Source: Tulasnella sp. 424
Taxonomy: Eukaryota; Basidiomycota; Agaricomycetes; Cantharellales; Tulasnellaceae
Length of the DNA stretch: 64,000 nucleotides
Assembly (NCBI GenBank): GCA_019633425.1
Contig: WSUB01000026.1
Location: 62,001 to 126,000 of the forward strand
Reading direction: 5' to 3'
The position numbers were made by a program, and so were the translations under genes. The notes under the pieces were generated by a model. That model made no database searches. It worked only from the letters and a program-made list of their open reading frames with translations, and was not told where the DNA came from. Below are positions 43,101 through 54,640 of this stretch, piece after piece; within the stretch, counting starts at the first letter, position 1, and every line of letters starts with the position of its first letter.

Positions 43101-44348
43101 TGGTGACATCATGTTGATCATCGGCTTCGGCTATTCCTACAAATGCTTCCCGAAACAAGGGCCTCGGGTCCCCCAGCTATAGAATTATCCATATAAGTAG
43201 GACATTTTCACTCTGCGGTCTATAGCCCACACAACAAACTCCCGTCACTTTTGATGTTGTCGTATAGTAGTCACGAGGGTTTAAGGAATTTGCTTATAGC
43301 GGAGATCGACCAAGGAACGATGCCGTCGATGCGGGATCTCCGCTTTCCTCCTGCGTTAGGGGTCCCGTGTCCTTTGTTACCGTCGAGGAAATGAAAACTC
43401 TCCAGTGTCAGCGAAACTTAAGTGAGCAAGGCGTTCTCCTACCTAAGTAGGCAGGTGGGGCTGGTTGAGGGTCATTGTCTTAATGCTTTCGAAATCGCGC
43501 CCACCCCCAAAGAACCACAACCAAGGTACTTAGTGGGAATGTTCCTGAAAAACCTCTCGTTCCACAAAGACCCTCTACTAAAGTAACGGGAATCCGTGTA
43601 TTCACTGAAGCACACCGTCGCCGCCCTATAGCAGTTCGTCACCGGGCTTTTTTTGCGACCGGTCTCCCTAATCCTTTATGTAAGTCTATATGAGCGTCCT
43701 ATGCAACTTACGTCTACTTCGCTCTAGTTCTAGTCCGGCAGCGGCTTAGTGCTGGAGTTAACCATGGGCTTTATCACAACGATGGTAGTGCGATCAAGTG
43801 CGAAATCGTCTTACTGTTCCTATCGATTTTCATTGTACCGTCGTGTTTGCGGCATTCCTGCATGATATTGTTACCAGCCAGTTGGCTTAAAGCATCTATG
43901 CCTCCAATACATTGATGGTCCCAACACCTCTGAGTCGTTGGGTATTTAGTCAGACCACCGGAACGAGGATTCAGATTCGTGGTTATTCTTTAGGTTGGTT
44001 GACTCGTTGTACCCGCTAAATGGCGCCAGCGCGCAACGTGAAAGATCGAGGCCGCGTACTTTGTATTTGTATATGGATAGCTTCCGTATGGCGAGGAGAT
44101 CTTTATTCATGTTCCAGACAGTACATTTGTAAACAATACAGCGAAAATCGGAGCGAAATTACTGAGTCACTGCCAAAACAAAGGGACGATAGCTGAAAAT
44201 AGGCTGAAGGAGTTGTAAGGAAGAGGCATTCAAGAGGGTCAGGCAGGGCGCCACAAGTACATTGAGTGGCAGTCTAAGACGATAGCGGCTCCGGGGAGGT
44301 GTCCTCAGATTGCGCCGTATTTGGCAAACCCTAGGGCATAATTGGTGG
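43101..44348. other. Unique sequence replacing MON1/BTB, then KT-F 3' flank
   Basis: About 43110-43760 matches nothing else in the window and holds no recognisable exon. The MON1 and BTB pieces expected in this module are absent. From about 43790 the standard KT 3' flank resumes. Confidence 0.5.
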
Positions 44349-46614
44349 CTAGGTTGACGATTTCTCCGCTTCAACGACTTCCTCCAGAAGCTGTTTCGAA
44401 AATCTCTGGCCCCATCCGTAACCAATATGCTCCGAGATTATTGAAGCATTGTGAATTAAGGTTTGTGCTTCCGCATACCGAGCTTGGCTGAGCCGGATTA
44501 GACCGAGCCCCAAAGAGGAGTTCACTTGGCCCTGGCCATTCCCAATGCTCTCGTAGATGGCCAGCGCTTGGGTGTACAACGCCTCTGCTTCGACGTACTT
44601 GGACCGCGCTCGCTGGACATTTCCAAGCCCACGCAATGCGTTTGCTCGGCCCAGGTCACCCCCGATGCTCTCGCAGATGGCCAGCGCTTGGGTGTATGAC
44701 GCCTCTGCTTCGACGTACTTGGACCACGCTAGCTGGACCTTCCCCAGCCCAAGTAATGCGTTCGCTCGGCCCTTGTCACTCCCGATGCTCTCGTAGACGG
44801 CCAGCACTTGGGTGTACGACGTCTCTGCCTCGGCGTAGTTGGACTGCGCTCGCTGGACGTGCCCAAGTCCAAGCAATGCGTTCGCTCGGCCCCAGTCACC
44901 CCCGATGGTCTTATAGATGGCCAGCGCTTGGGTGTACAACGCCTCTGCTTCAACATTCTTAGACCGTGCTCGGTAATTCTTTGCCAGATGGACCAATGTA
45001 TTTCCTACAGTCCTTTGATCGCCCACCCTCCGAGCAATGGTCAACCCCTGATTGAACGCCTCTGGAGCTTCTTTGTGCCTGTTCTGCAAACGATGCATTT
45101 CCCCCACTTTTAGTAAGAGAGCCGCGGACCGAATCTTAGATTCCTCCCCGATTTTCACCGCTGGAATGGCCCTTGGCTGTTTCAAACGAACTTCATTATC
45201 TGAGTCTCACTTGAGTGTTATTTCACTCACCATGAACCCAAGGGATTGCCTGCATTCTGTTGCGGATGGTCGTTCTTTCGGTTCAGGTTTCCAACATTTC
45301 TGCATCATATTGCAGAGAGGATAGATTTGCGAAAGTTGAGTATGGTCACGGATTAATGGTAGTTGGCCTTCGACTATTTTCATCGTGATATCCCACTCTC
45401 CCTTGAGCTCCTCGAAAGGGTGCCGGTCGGTGGTAGCCTGAAACAATTCATGTAAATAAGGGCCAACAGATCGCCACTTGAATTGGGCTTGCAAGCTGAC
45501 CTCCCAAGCAATCCACCCCAGCCCCCAAATGTCCATCGCCAGGTCAAGCGATTCTCCCCTCCAAAACTCGGGCGGTGACCAACGAAGCGAACAGGCGGGA
45601 CCTGTCAACGTAAGTGCGGTATCGGACGTTGTAATCGTTAATTCCGGAAGGTCATTGCTCTCCGGACCCTTCGCCGGAGCCGCTGGTTGGGTTGCTGGAG
45701 TGGCGCTGGCTTCTTTTACCTGTCGAATAACGCGAGCCGAGCTGAAGTCAGTGATGACAGCACGGTTTGACGAGTTGACGAGGATATTTAACTGGGTAAT
45801 GATTGATGTGAGAATATATTCGAGGACTGGCGTGCCACGACACTGACCGATTTGACGTCGCCGTGGCAGATGGGAGGTTGGCGTGTGTGAAGGTATTCTA
45901 GTCCAGTTGAAACATCCCAAATCTAGTAAGCATTGAAAGTGAGTTCCTGGTCGAATCCCTGGGCCTTCAAGACGCACCAGTGACACGCGTTCGGGGATCT
46001 CCCACTTGCCGGAGCGAAGGAACTCCCGGAGGTTGCCGTTGTCCTCCCAAGGGAAAACAAGCCAGGCAACTCGATTGTTGACGTCCTCCACAAAACCGAC
46101 GATGTTCACAATATTGGGGTGAGATAGCTTGTCCAGGACACGCAGCTCGTTGACAAAGAGCTGCAGAGGGTGACTGAGTCAGATCGATTGGCAGCGGCGG
46201 GTAGGAGTACGCATGCGAAGGAGCTTTTCCTCGTTCATATCGCCATTTATAACAAATCTTAGCTTTTTCACGGCCACCCTTCTTCCTTTTTCTCCACTAC
46301 CGCCTGTCTTGACGATTGTGGCCACCACAACATCGCCATATGCACCACCGTCCCCGGAATTCTCTCCAATAAATTTTATTTCGCTAATGGATATCCGCTT
46401 TCCTGACAGAGTCGCCAAGAGGTCTCGCTGAAATGATGGGATAGTGAGGAAAACGTTCACTAGACGTCGATGGATTAAGGGTGCCTACAGCAGACAGCTT
46501 GGTTTTCTTAGGACAGGACGAAGTTTCGCCCATCGGTTTCATTTGTAAGATATCAACGCCTCCTGTCAAGTTGTTGAGTTCTGATTTGGCTGTCGCCAAA
46601 GGAGGATTCGACAT
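44349..46614 (-). pseudogene. Kinase-TPR gene copy F (KT-F), damaged
   Basis: ATG at 46612-46614 (MSNPPLATAKSEL), stop at 44349, six TPR units. Three changes suggest loss of function. The donor of intron 2 is AT instead of GT (minus strand, plus positions 46213-46214); retaining the intron brings in an in-frame TGA, and the nearest GT four bases on shifts the frame. The kinase DFG is DFS (TDFSSARV). The catalytic loop reads HGDVKS. The first donor is also weak (GTAGGC). The frame is otherwise open over the kinase C-lobe and TPRs, so decay is recent. Confidence 0.8.
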
Positions 46615-47784
46615 GGTGATACGGTGGCAAGTTAGCGGGAGTTTACCGTCGCACAGACTCGCACTTGCTTGTCTGTGTTTACGGCGTCCAATCTCATCGC
46701 CACTCACTGCAGGAGAGATACTTGACAGTCTGCCTCGTCCTTTCGCCTTTCTCCAGCCTCTAAAATACTGGTGATACATATGGAAGCTTATCTCCACCGC
46801 ATTGGTTGAACGAAAACCAGCTTCAGTTTCTCCCTCGCCCGGACATCCAAACTCGAGCAATCAAACTCGAGCATTCCAACTCGATCCATTGACGCGTTCA
46901 ACTTTCCAACGCTCTGACCCGCGCTGACTTTCCCCCAGTGCCAGGTCTGGTACCCTCGTTTCCCAACTCCAGCCGATGCTCAGGCTTGGTCGTTGTCGAC
47001 AGGACACTTACGGGGAATTGTTGACAGCGCGCACTTCTTACAAGAAACCCGAATGGTGAAATACACCAAGCATGGTCATCAGGAGAGTTCGTCTGCAGAG
47101 TCAGATCTTCAACCGAACGCTGGCGATATCTGCTGTGCCTTCGTCCAAATGAAGGGTTATCAAAAGCCCTCCCGTCGCTCTGCCCCAGACACCTGCACCA
47201 ACTCTCCGCAACATCCGTTTTTTCCCCCCTTCGGGCGCAAATGTACGTCTTCTTGGTCAGACCATAGCTTGATTTTACTCGTGATCATTGGACGGGTTGG
47301 ATGTGGAAATTCAGCAGTGGCTCTGAGCAGGGAGCAAAGAGACAGGAACTTGGTGAAGAATGCAGTCGAGAGCTGAATCTCGAGAGCATTTTGTGCGCCT
47401 GAGAAGGCGGCTCCATCGAGCGGTAACCCCCTCTCTGGGATGGGTCATCTGTTCACCCTCCGCCATTGTTGGGAAGTTGGGTTCTTCCTCGTTGGGTTAG
47501 TCAACAGCCATCGAAGGCATGTCTCGGTCTCTGCATAGTCTACCACCGTCACTCTCGAAGTTGCCTTTCTCTTACGTTGTGGCACTATCTGGCCCATTCC
47601 ATGGATTCCATCTTACGCCCTATGACCGTTCCTACCTCTTCCCTGGAGTTCGCTCTGAATCCACCCCACCCCCCCGGGCGTTTCGCTTTTCCGCTCTCTA
47701 CTTTCCGATCCCTGGCTTTTGAACTTATCTTCCAGTCACAATGTACCTCATGCCCCTTTTGCCTCCGCTCTCGCTCTGACCTTG
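46615..47784. repeat. KT upstream block, type 1 (copy F), 5' portion
   Basis: Type 1 flank, interrupted at 47784 by the TIR element and resuming at 48488 with AAGCTCACTGACGTTCGTGT. Comparison with 14960 and 52905, where the two halves are continuous, defines the insertion. Confidence 0.6.
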
Positions 47785-48487
47785 CAGCTGTTTGCGATTC
47801 TGGTGGCACAAACAAAATCTTACGTAATTTTCTACTTTTTCGTCAGGGATTGATTTCTCCACAACCCCGGAGGCTGCTATCTTCAAAGTTGGTACACAGA
47901 CTCTAAGAGCAGTTATGCAAGTGCTCAACTACTTGTTTGATCTGAAAACGGCCATGTGAGGAATGTTCACCCAACGCTCTCATCAACGGATCAGCGATCC
48001 CTTGCTCCTTCGTTTAGGGCCTTTTTGAGATTCCATACCCCTCAAGCTCTTGAGGAATGACCTCCAGAAGGTTTATGATGCCTTTCACCGACTGATGCGC
48101 ATTTTTGCTTAGTGACCGCGGGTATGTTGGCAGAGACTCACCCTGGCGGGGTGGGATCAGCACCCACCCAGCCCCTACCACTACCGAAACAGTGCCGCCA
48201 TCTAAAAATTCCATGTTAGCTTGCAGAGCTGATATATTTACGGCATTTCGTTCGCATGTTTGAAAGCGATTCATTCCGCAAAGCAAACACAGATGAAGCT
48301 CAGCAGAGTTTCCACCCGTAAAGCAACTCCCCCAGTTTGAGCTTGTGCATTTGCGTATACGCCTCTCAGCTATACCTGCCAAATATTAGAACAATCGGTG
48401 GTGAGCTGAGTGAGCTATCCGTCGCGCACCCTCAGCGTCGAAAATTACATAAGCATTTGTTTGTGCCAACAATATCGCAAACAGCTG
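47785..48487. mobile_element. TIR DNA element (about 703 bp, non-autonomous)
   Basis: Starts CAGCTGTTTGCGAT and ends with its inverse, with imperfect terminal inverted repeats of about 51 bp (roughly 44 of 51 matching). The insertion is bracketed because paralogous type 1 blocks at about 14967 and 52905 are continuous at this point. A 122-codon minus-strand frame (48014-48382) lies inside but is broken in the truncated copy at 38559-38868 and shows no transposase motif. CAG..CTG ends recall hAT-like elements, but no clear target duplication was found, so the superfamily is open. Confidence 0.65.
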
Positions 48488-48818
48488 TAAGCTCACTGAC
48501 GTTCGTGTGGTGGCTTTTCGGAAAAGAAAGATTTATCCGAAATTGGGTTGGCAACGTGGCCAGCTTGCGGGTTTATGGCATTAAATTATGTGTTTCCCGA
48601 GAGTACATTTATAACCAACATGACAGAGACAGTCAGAGCCAAATCGCGGAAATCACTGCTAAAACGAAGGGACGACAGCTGCAAAATAGGATGAGGGAGT
48701 TTGTGAGGAAGAGAAATACGAGAGGGTCGGGCAGAGCGCCACAAGTGAATGGATCGGTAGCCTAAGATGATTGCAGCCTCGGGGAGGTGTCCTCAGAGTG
48801 CGCCGTATTTCACGAACC
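48488..48818. repeat. Type 1 block end fused to KT-G 3' flank
   Basis: After the TIR element the type 1 block continues to about 48590 and is then joined directly to the KT 3' flank (SREYIYNQH..IAEITAKTKGRQLQNRM). MON1 and BTB pieces are missing, so modules F and G are adjacent through a deletion. Confidence 0.5.
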
Positions 48819-51242
48819 CTAGGGCATAAATGGTGGCTCGTTTGACAATTTCGCCGATTCAACGACTTCCTCCAGAAGCTGTTTCGAAAGTCTCTTGCCC
48901 AGTCCGTAACCAATTTGTTCCGAGATTATTGAAGCATCGTTAATGAAGGTCTGTGCTTCCGCATACCGAGCTTGGCTGAGCTGGATTTGACCAAGCTGCA
49001 AAGAGCAGTTCGCTCGGCCCAAGTCACCCCCGATGCTCTCGTAGATGGCCAGCGCTTGGGTGTACAACGCCTCTGCTTCCGCGTACTTGGACCACGCGAG
49101 CTGGGCGTCCCCAAGCCCACGCAATGCATTCGCTCGGCCCAGATCTTCCCCAATGCTCTCGTAGATGGCCAGCACTTGGGTGTACGACGCCTCGGCTTCG
49201 ACGTACTTTGACCGCACTCGTTGGACGTGCCCAAGTCCAAGCAATGCGTTCGCTCGGCCCAAGTCGCCCCCAGTGCTCTTGTAGATGGCCAGCGCTTGGG
49301 TGTATGACGCCTCTGCTTCGACGTACTTGGACCGCGCTCGCTGGACGTGCCCAAGCCCAAGCAATGTGTTCGCTCGGCCCAGGTCACCCCCGATGCACTC
49401 GGAGATGGCCAGCGCTTGAGTGTACGACGCCTCTGCTTCGACGTACTTGGATCGCCCTCGCTGGACGTGCCCAAGCCCACGAAATGCGTTCGCTCGACCC
49501 TGGTCATCGCCGATGTTCTCATAGATGGCCAGCGCTTGGGCGTACGATGCCTCTGCCTCGACGTACTTGGACCGTGCAAGGTCATTCTTTGCTAGCTGGA
49601 CCAATATGTCTCCTACAGTCCTTTGATCGCCGGCCAACCAAGCAACGGTCAACCCCTGATTGAACGCCTCTGAAGCCTGTTCACGTCTACTCTGCAAACG
49701 ATGCATTTTCCCGACTTCGAGTAAGAGGGCCGCGGACCGAATCTTGGATTCCTCCCCGCTTTTCACCGCTGGAATCACCCTTGGCTGCAATAAACGAACC
49801 TCGTCATCTGAGTCTCACTTGAGTGTTGTCTCACTTACCATGAGACCAAGGGATTGTCTGCATTCTGTTGCGGAGGGCCGTTCCTTCGGTTCAGGCTTCC
49901 AACATTTCTGCATCATACCGCAGAGACGATAGATTTGCGAAAGTTGAGTATGGTTACGGATTAATGGCAGGTGGCCTTCGACTATTTTCATCGTGATATC
50001 CCACTCTCCTTTGAGCTCCTCGAAAGGGTAACGGTCGGTGGTAGCCTGAAACCGTTCATGTGAGCCAAAATTAAAATATCTCCACTTTGAATTGTACTTG
50101 CAAGCTCACCTCCCAAGCAATCCACCCCAGCACCCAAATGTCCGTCGCCAGGTCAAGCGATTCACCCTTCAAAACCTCCGGCGGTGACCAACGAAGCGAG
50201 CAGGCCGGACCTGTCAATGTAAGTGTGGTATCGGACGCGGTAATCGTTAAGTCAGGAAGGTCCCTACTTTCCGGACCCTTATTGCTCGTTGAAGTCGCTG
50301 GATGAGTTGCTGGAGTGGCGCTGGCTTCTTGTGCTCGTCGAATAACACGAGCCGAGCCGAAGTCGGTGATGACAGCGCGATTTGACGAATTGACGAGGAT
50401 ATTTAACTAAGTAATGATTGACGTAAGGATATATCCGAGGAATGGCGGATCACGGGACTGACCGACTTGAGGTCGCCGTGGCAGATGGGAGGTTGGCTTG
50501 TGTGAAGGTATTCTATACCAGTTGCAACATCCAAAATCTAGCACGCGTTCAGAATTAGTTCCTCTTCGAATCCCTGGGTTTTCAAGACGTACCAGCGACA
50601 CGCGTTCGGGGATCTCCCACTCGCCAGAACGAAGGAACTCCCGGAGGTTGCCGTTGTCCTCCCAAGGGAAAACTAGCCACGCAATTCGATTGTTGACGTC
50701 TTCCACAAAGCCGATGATCTTCACGATATTGGGGTGAGATAGCTTGTCCAGGACACGCAGCTCGTTGACAAATAGCTGCGGAGGGTGACTGGCTCAGATC
50801 GAGAGGCAGCGGCGGGTAGGACTCAGGGATACATACGCGAAGGAACTTTTCCTCGGACATGTCCCCATTTAAAACGAATCGCAGCTTCTTTACGGCCACT
50901 TCTACTCCTTTTTCTCCACTACCGCCTGCCCTGACGAATGTGGCCATCACGACATCGCCGTATGCACCACCGTCCCGGGAACTCCCTCCGATAAAATTTA
51001 GCTCGCTAATGGATACTCGCTTTCCCGACAGCGTCGCCAAGAGATCTCGCTGTAATAACGGGACAGTGAGGAAAACGTTTGCTGGACGTCGATGCATTAA
51101 TCGTACTTACGGCAGACAGTTTGATTCTCTTGGAGCAAGACGACTTGGAGGTTTCATCTGTAACACCCGCTGGTAAATCACTCATGTCTTCCGTCAGGCT
51201 GTCAAACCTTCTTTTGAGTGTCGCCAAGGGAGGATTCGACAT
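48819..51242 (-). CDS. Kinase-TPR protein, copy G (KT-G), intact
   Basis: ATG at 51240-51242, stop at 48819, seven exons in phase 0, about 690 residues. The leader is distinct (MSNPPLATLKRRFDSLTEDM, ending SSCSKRIKLSA). The kinase has GGSSRDGGAYGDVVMATF, VAVKKLRF, HGDLKS, TDFGSARV and RWSPPEVLKGES; one usual Gly is Val (DIWVLGWIAWE). The last intron ends TTTATTGCAG, which independently fixes the acceptor used in all paralogues (others read GAAACAG). The last exon codes 321 residues with seven TPR units, the joint longest array together with KT-A. Confidence 0.87.
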
Positions 51243-53214
51243 GTCGACAGGCTGGCAGGTCAGAAAGTGGAAAAAACGAAATGGGGACGACAATGGTCAG
51301 GAGTCGGTTATTGCCAAAGGCTTTGAGTCGTGCGAATGCTGTGCCAATGACTCATTGGCAACTCCTTGAGGCTTTCCCGAGGTTGCACTGATGGATGAGA
51401 TAACGGATTGCCGTTGGAGGTTAGTCTTTCTGAACGAGTTCACATCGCGTTTGCTTGTCTGTGTTTACGGCGTCCAATCGTATTTCGTTCCTGACCGCCT
51501 CATTGAGGCACCTTCCTTCACCTCGCCACTCACAGCACGAGAGACACTTGACACTCTGCATCGACGTTTCACTGTTCTCCAACTTATAAAATACCGACGA
51601 TGACTATGGAACCTTATCTCCATTGCATTGGTCGAACGAAGCCTAGTTCTATTTCTACCTAGTCCCAGGTTTGGTACCAATTCCACCAAATGCTCCGGCT
51701 TGGTAGCCGTCGACAAGACACTTACGGGCAATCTTTGATAGCGCGTACATCTGACAAGAAACCCGAATGATGGAATACAAACCAAGTATGGCCATTAGGA
51801 GAGTGGGTCGCGACGTCGGCAGAGTCAGACCTTCAACACCAAACGCTGGCGATATTCGCTGTGCCCTCGTCCAACTGAAGGGCCCTCAATGACCCCAGAA
51901 GGGAGCCCTTGGTTTACGGCGGCCCGCATTCCGGAGAAGCGGTTTCGCTACTCCGCGACCTCCGCATTGTTCAGCCCCGTACTTCACCTCAGTCTTCAAC
52001 ATCGACAGCAACTCGATTCGCTTTAGGGGACTTCGCGGGTCGAATCGAAGGGGTTTCCTCTTCCATTCTCCGTTGCTTGGCAGTGTCGTCCTAACACGAG
52101 CTTCTTTTGGACAGCCCAGCACCATCATGCCATTGCCAACTCAGTTAAAGCGTCCACCTCAAGCCCCTCATGAAAACACCGCTGCATATAGACCTCAACT
52201 TCTTAGTCCATTCTGCTTGCCTCGGAAAAATTTCGCCTCTTCAGCCGCTAAACCCCCCCACCAACCACACAAGACGCCCTACTAGACACCTGCGCCAACT
52301 CTCCGCAACATCCGTTTTTTTCCCTTCGGGCGCAAAGGTACGTCCTCTTGGTGAAACCAGTAGCTCGATTATACTCCTCATGTAAAATTCCGTTAGACGG
52401 GCTAGACGTGGAAGTTCAGCGGCACATGCAGGAGTTAGTGGCTCTGAGGGCGGAGGGAGGAGACAGGAAGTTGGTGAAGAATGCGGTCGAGAGCTGAATC
52501 TCGAGAGCACTCCATGCACCTGAGAAAGACGGCTCCATCGAGCGGTAACCCCCTCTCCAGGGCGGGCCATCGGTTCAACCTCCGCCGTTGTTGGGAGGTT
52601 GTGTTCTTCCTCGTGGGGTTAGTCGACGGTCATCGAAGGTATGTCTCGGCCTCTGCATAATCTACCACCTTCATTCCCAAGGTTGCCTTTCTCTTCGTTT
52701 GTGGCACCATCTGGCCCATTTCTATGGGTTCTATCCTGCGCCCGATGGCCGTTCCTACGTCATCCCCGTCGTTCGCTCCGACTCCTCGCCCCACCCCGTT
52801 TTTGCCTTTTCCTCTCTCTACTTTCGGGTACCTGGCTTTCGAACCTATCTTCAAGTTACAATGTACCTTAGGCCCATTTTGCTTCCGCTCTCGCTCTAAC
52901 CTTGAGCGCACTGACGTTGGTGTGGTGGCTTTTTGGAAAGGAAAGATTTTGTAGGAAATACGAAATTGGGCTGGCGACGTGGTCACCTTGCGGGTTTATG
53001 GCATTAGTTTAGGTGTGCCACTCCACGGAAGATGTTGGAAAATCGTCGCTATCCCATAAGTCACTTGGGAGGCAGAGACACGAACAGTTTTGGGCCACCT
53101 GAAGATATGGTTACCTGAGGCACCGCACCTTTGAACCAATCGTTTCGACTGAAGTGGTATGACGAGGTCATCACGTCCTCAGTCAATCGAGACTTAATTA
53201 GTTCTTTCTGTGAT
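51243..53214. repeat. KT upstream block, type 1 (copy G)
   Basis: Longest intact copy of the type 1 flank with copy A. The relic small frame is most coherent here: near 52390-52500 it reads PLDGLDVEVQRHMQELVALR and ends LVKNAVES. Whether this is a real small gene cannot be decided; other copies shift frame within it. Confidence 0.5.
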
Positions 53215-53261
53215 GATCAAAGGTGACGTCACGTTGTTCATCGGCTTCGGCTATTACGTCC

Positions 53262-53470
53262 TCCTAACATTCCTGACCCTCCCCATTTTCAATTACGGAG
53301 CGTCCTTCATCCCCGACATCTCGATTACAACGCCTTTCGAGCTGTACGTCACAACGCCTCCTGGCAAGTTTCCAAAGTGGGCCGTCGTTAGCGCGGCAAA
53401 CACCGTCAGTCGTTGGGCGAAGAAGCACGAAGAGGAGTTAGTGTTAAGGGATGCCCCAGGCTTTTCTCCT
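53262..53470 (+). pseudogene. MON1-like fragment (last exon)
   Basis: Reads ITTPFELYVTTPPGKFPK then AVVSAANTVSRWAKKHEEE and LRDAPG, the last MON1 exon. The terminal VF-stop is replaced by a jump into the 3' flank (near 53460), so the frame runs on. Upstream exons are absent. Confidence 0.72.
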
Positions 53471-53623
53471 TATCTGATGATCACACCGACTTTTTACCTT
53501 TTTTTGCACGGAGAGGCTCGACCGAACGTCGAACTGACAAGCGCTGAATAGCATCATGAATTCAACAAGTCTGAATACAATGTACACGATATTCCATAGA
53601 CAATAGGAGGGCCATACCCACAG

Positions 53624-54640
53624 TTACTCCAGCCTGAAGAGCTGGGCCAAACGATTCATCAACTCATCGTGGAACTCTCGCGTCTCGGTCTCCAGCTTCG
53701 TGTAACACTCCACGCACAAGGACTCGTTCTCCACTACTTCGACAAGTATGAATTCCAACTCCTCGAGCGGGTGCGTCAGTAAATTCATCCATCGTTCCTG
53801 AGGGTTGGACCATAAGTCGGCCCAGACTTGGGCGCAATCGTCCTCGCCTTCGGGGCACCGGTCTTCCGTTAAGCCGTTCTCGTACATATTCGACCCTCTA
53901 GTTTTTACCGCCTTTATCAACGCGCTATATCCTTCTATGATCCGACAGCGAACGGCTGAGGATAGGCGGTCGAGACAAAGTGCAGCATCTTGAGGCTGAT
54001 CACTCCACTCCATTGTTGCTAAGGCGTAGTATGCGACGGGAAGGAACTGGGGTAGCTGACAATCAATCGAGAACTGGATGATGTCGACGCAGAACCCCGG
54101 ATTCTGGCTGTATCTCCCTTTTAAGGTGCCCATGACCCACTTGTCCTGAACTACTAGGATATGTTTGTTCTCCAGTCTCGCAACGGCCCAGGCTTTCAGG
54201 TCACGGATGAGGTATTTGTGCGTGAATCGAACGAGCCCCATGACATCGACAGTCGTCAACTCGGGGGCCGTGCTGAATGGAATGGTGTCAGGATAGACGA
54301 AGTCGAGCACATGAGCGAAGGCGATTGCTCGATCCTCGACCCCGAGCTTGATGAACGGGACCCCTTTGACGGGTACCTCGTCGTATGGAGGGACCGCATC
54401 GTCCAGGATAACGGTAGGCGAGGAAACGATAAGTGTCTTCATCACTGGACTCTTCCTAGATATGACGCCTCGATGGACCAGGAAGGCAACTTCCTCCACG
54501 AGGAAGCCAACGTTGCCGTCCTCATACCAGTGGGATGGATGTTTGGCGTACTCTCGACCCCCGATCATGCACTTGGTATCGACGCCAAAGTCTGCATGCT
54601 CCACAGCATTTCCTTGGAGCTGATCTTTTGCAAATGTCAT
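53624..54640 (-). CDS. BTB/POZ domain protein, intact
   Basis: Single-exon gene, 338 residues. The BTB region spans about residues 35-165: HWYEDGNVGFLVEEVAFLVH, RGVISRKSPVM, then HVLDFVYPDTIPF, followed by VMGLVRFTHKYLIRDLKAWA, the usual helical end of fungal BTB proteins. The C-terminal half has PVAYYALATMEWSD and a spaced Cys pair (SLCVECYTK). BTB domains mediate dimerisation and often recruit Cullin-3; no partner domain (Kelch, MATH) is present, as is common in mushroom fungi. It is convergent with the MON1 fragment. Six partial copies of its 3' end are scattered through the window, so it is the source-type gene of the module. Confidence 0.85.
   Translation of the reverse strand: MTFAKDQLQGNAVEHADFGVDTKCMIGGREYAKHPSHWYEDGNVGFLVEEVAFLVHRGVISRKSPVMKTLIVSSPTVILDDAVPPYDEVPVKGVPFIKLGVEDRAIAFAHVLDFVYPDTIPFSTAPELTTVDVMGLVRFTHKYLIRDLKAWAVARLENKHILVVQDKWVMGTLKGRYSQNPGFCVDIIQFSIDCQLPQFLPVAYYALATMEWSDQPQDAALCLDRLSSAVRCRIIEGYSALIKAVKTRGSNMYENGLTEDRCPEGEDDCAQVWADLWSNPQERWMNLLTHPLEELEFILVEVVENESLCVECYTKLETETREFHDELMNRLAQLFRLE

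Noticed and set aside
48014..48382. 122-codon minus-strand frame inside the TIR element as a gene
   Set aside because: The homologous segment at 38559-38868 is riddled with stops and no domain is visible, so coding is unsupported.
49124..49663. Long plus-strand open frames through the TPR exons (also at 11161-11768, 17939-18585, 22528-23109, 40009-40512)
   Set aside because: They lie antisense to the TPR repeats. The 120-nt repeat length is a multiple of three, so one stop-free unit gives a long open antisense frame automatically. They show no domain and no start or splice logic.
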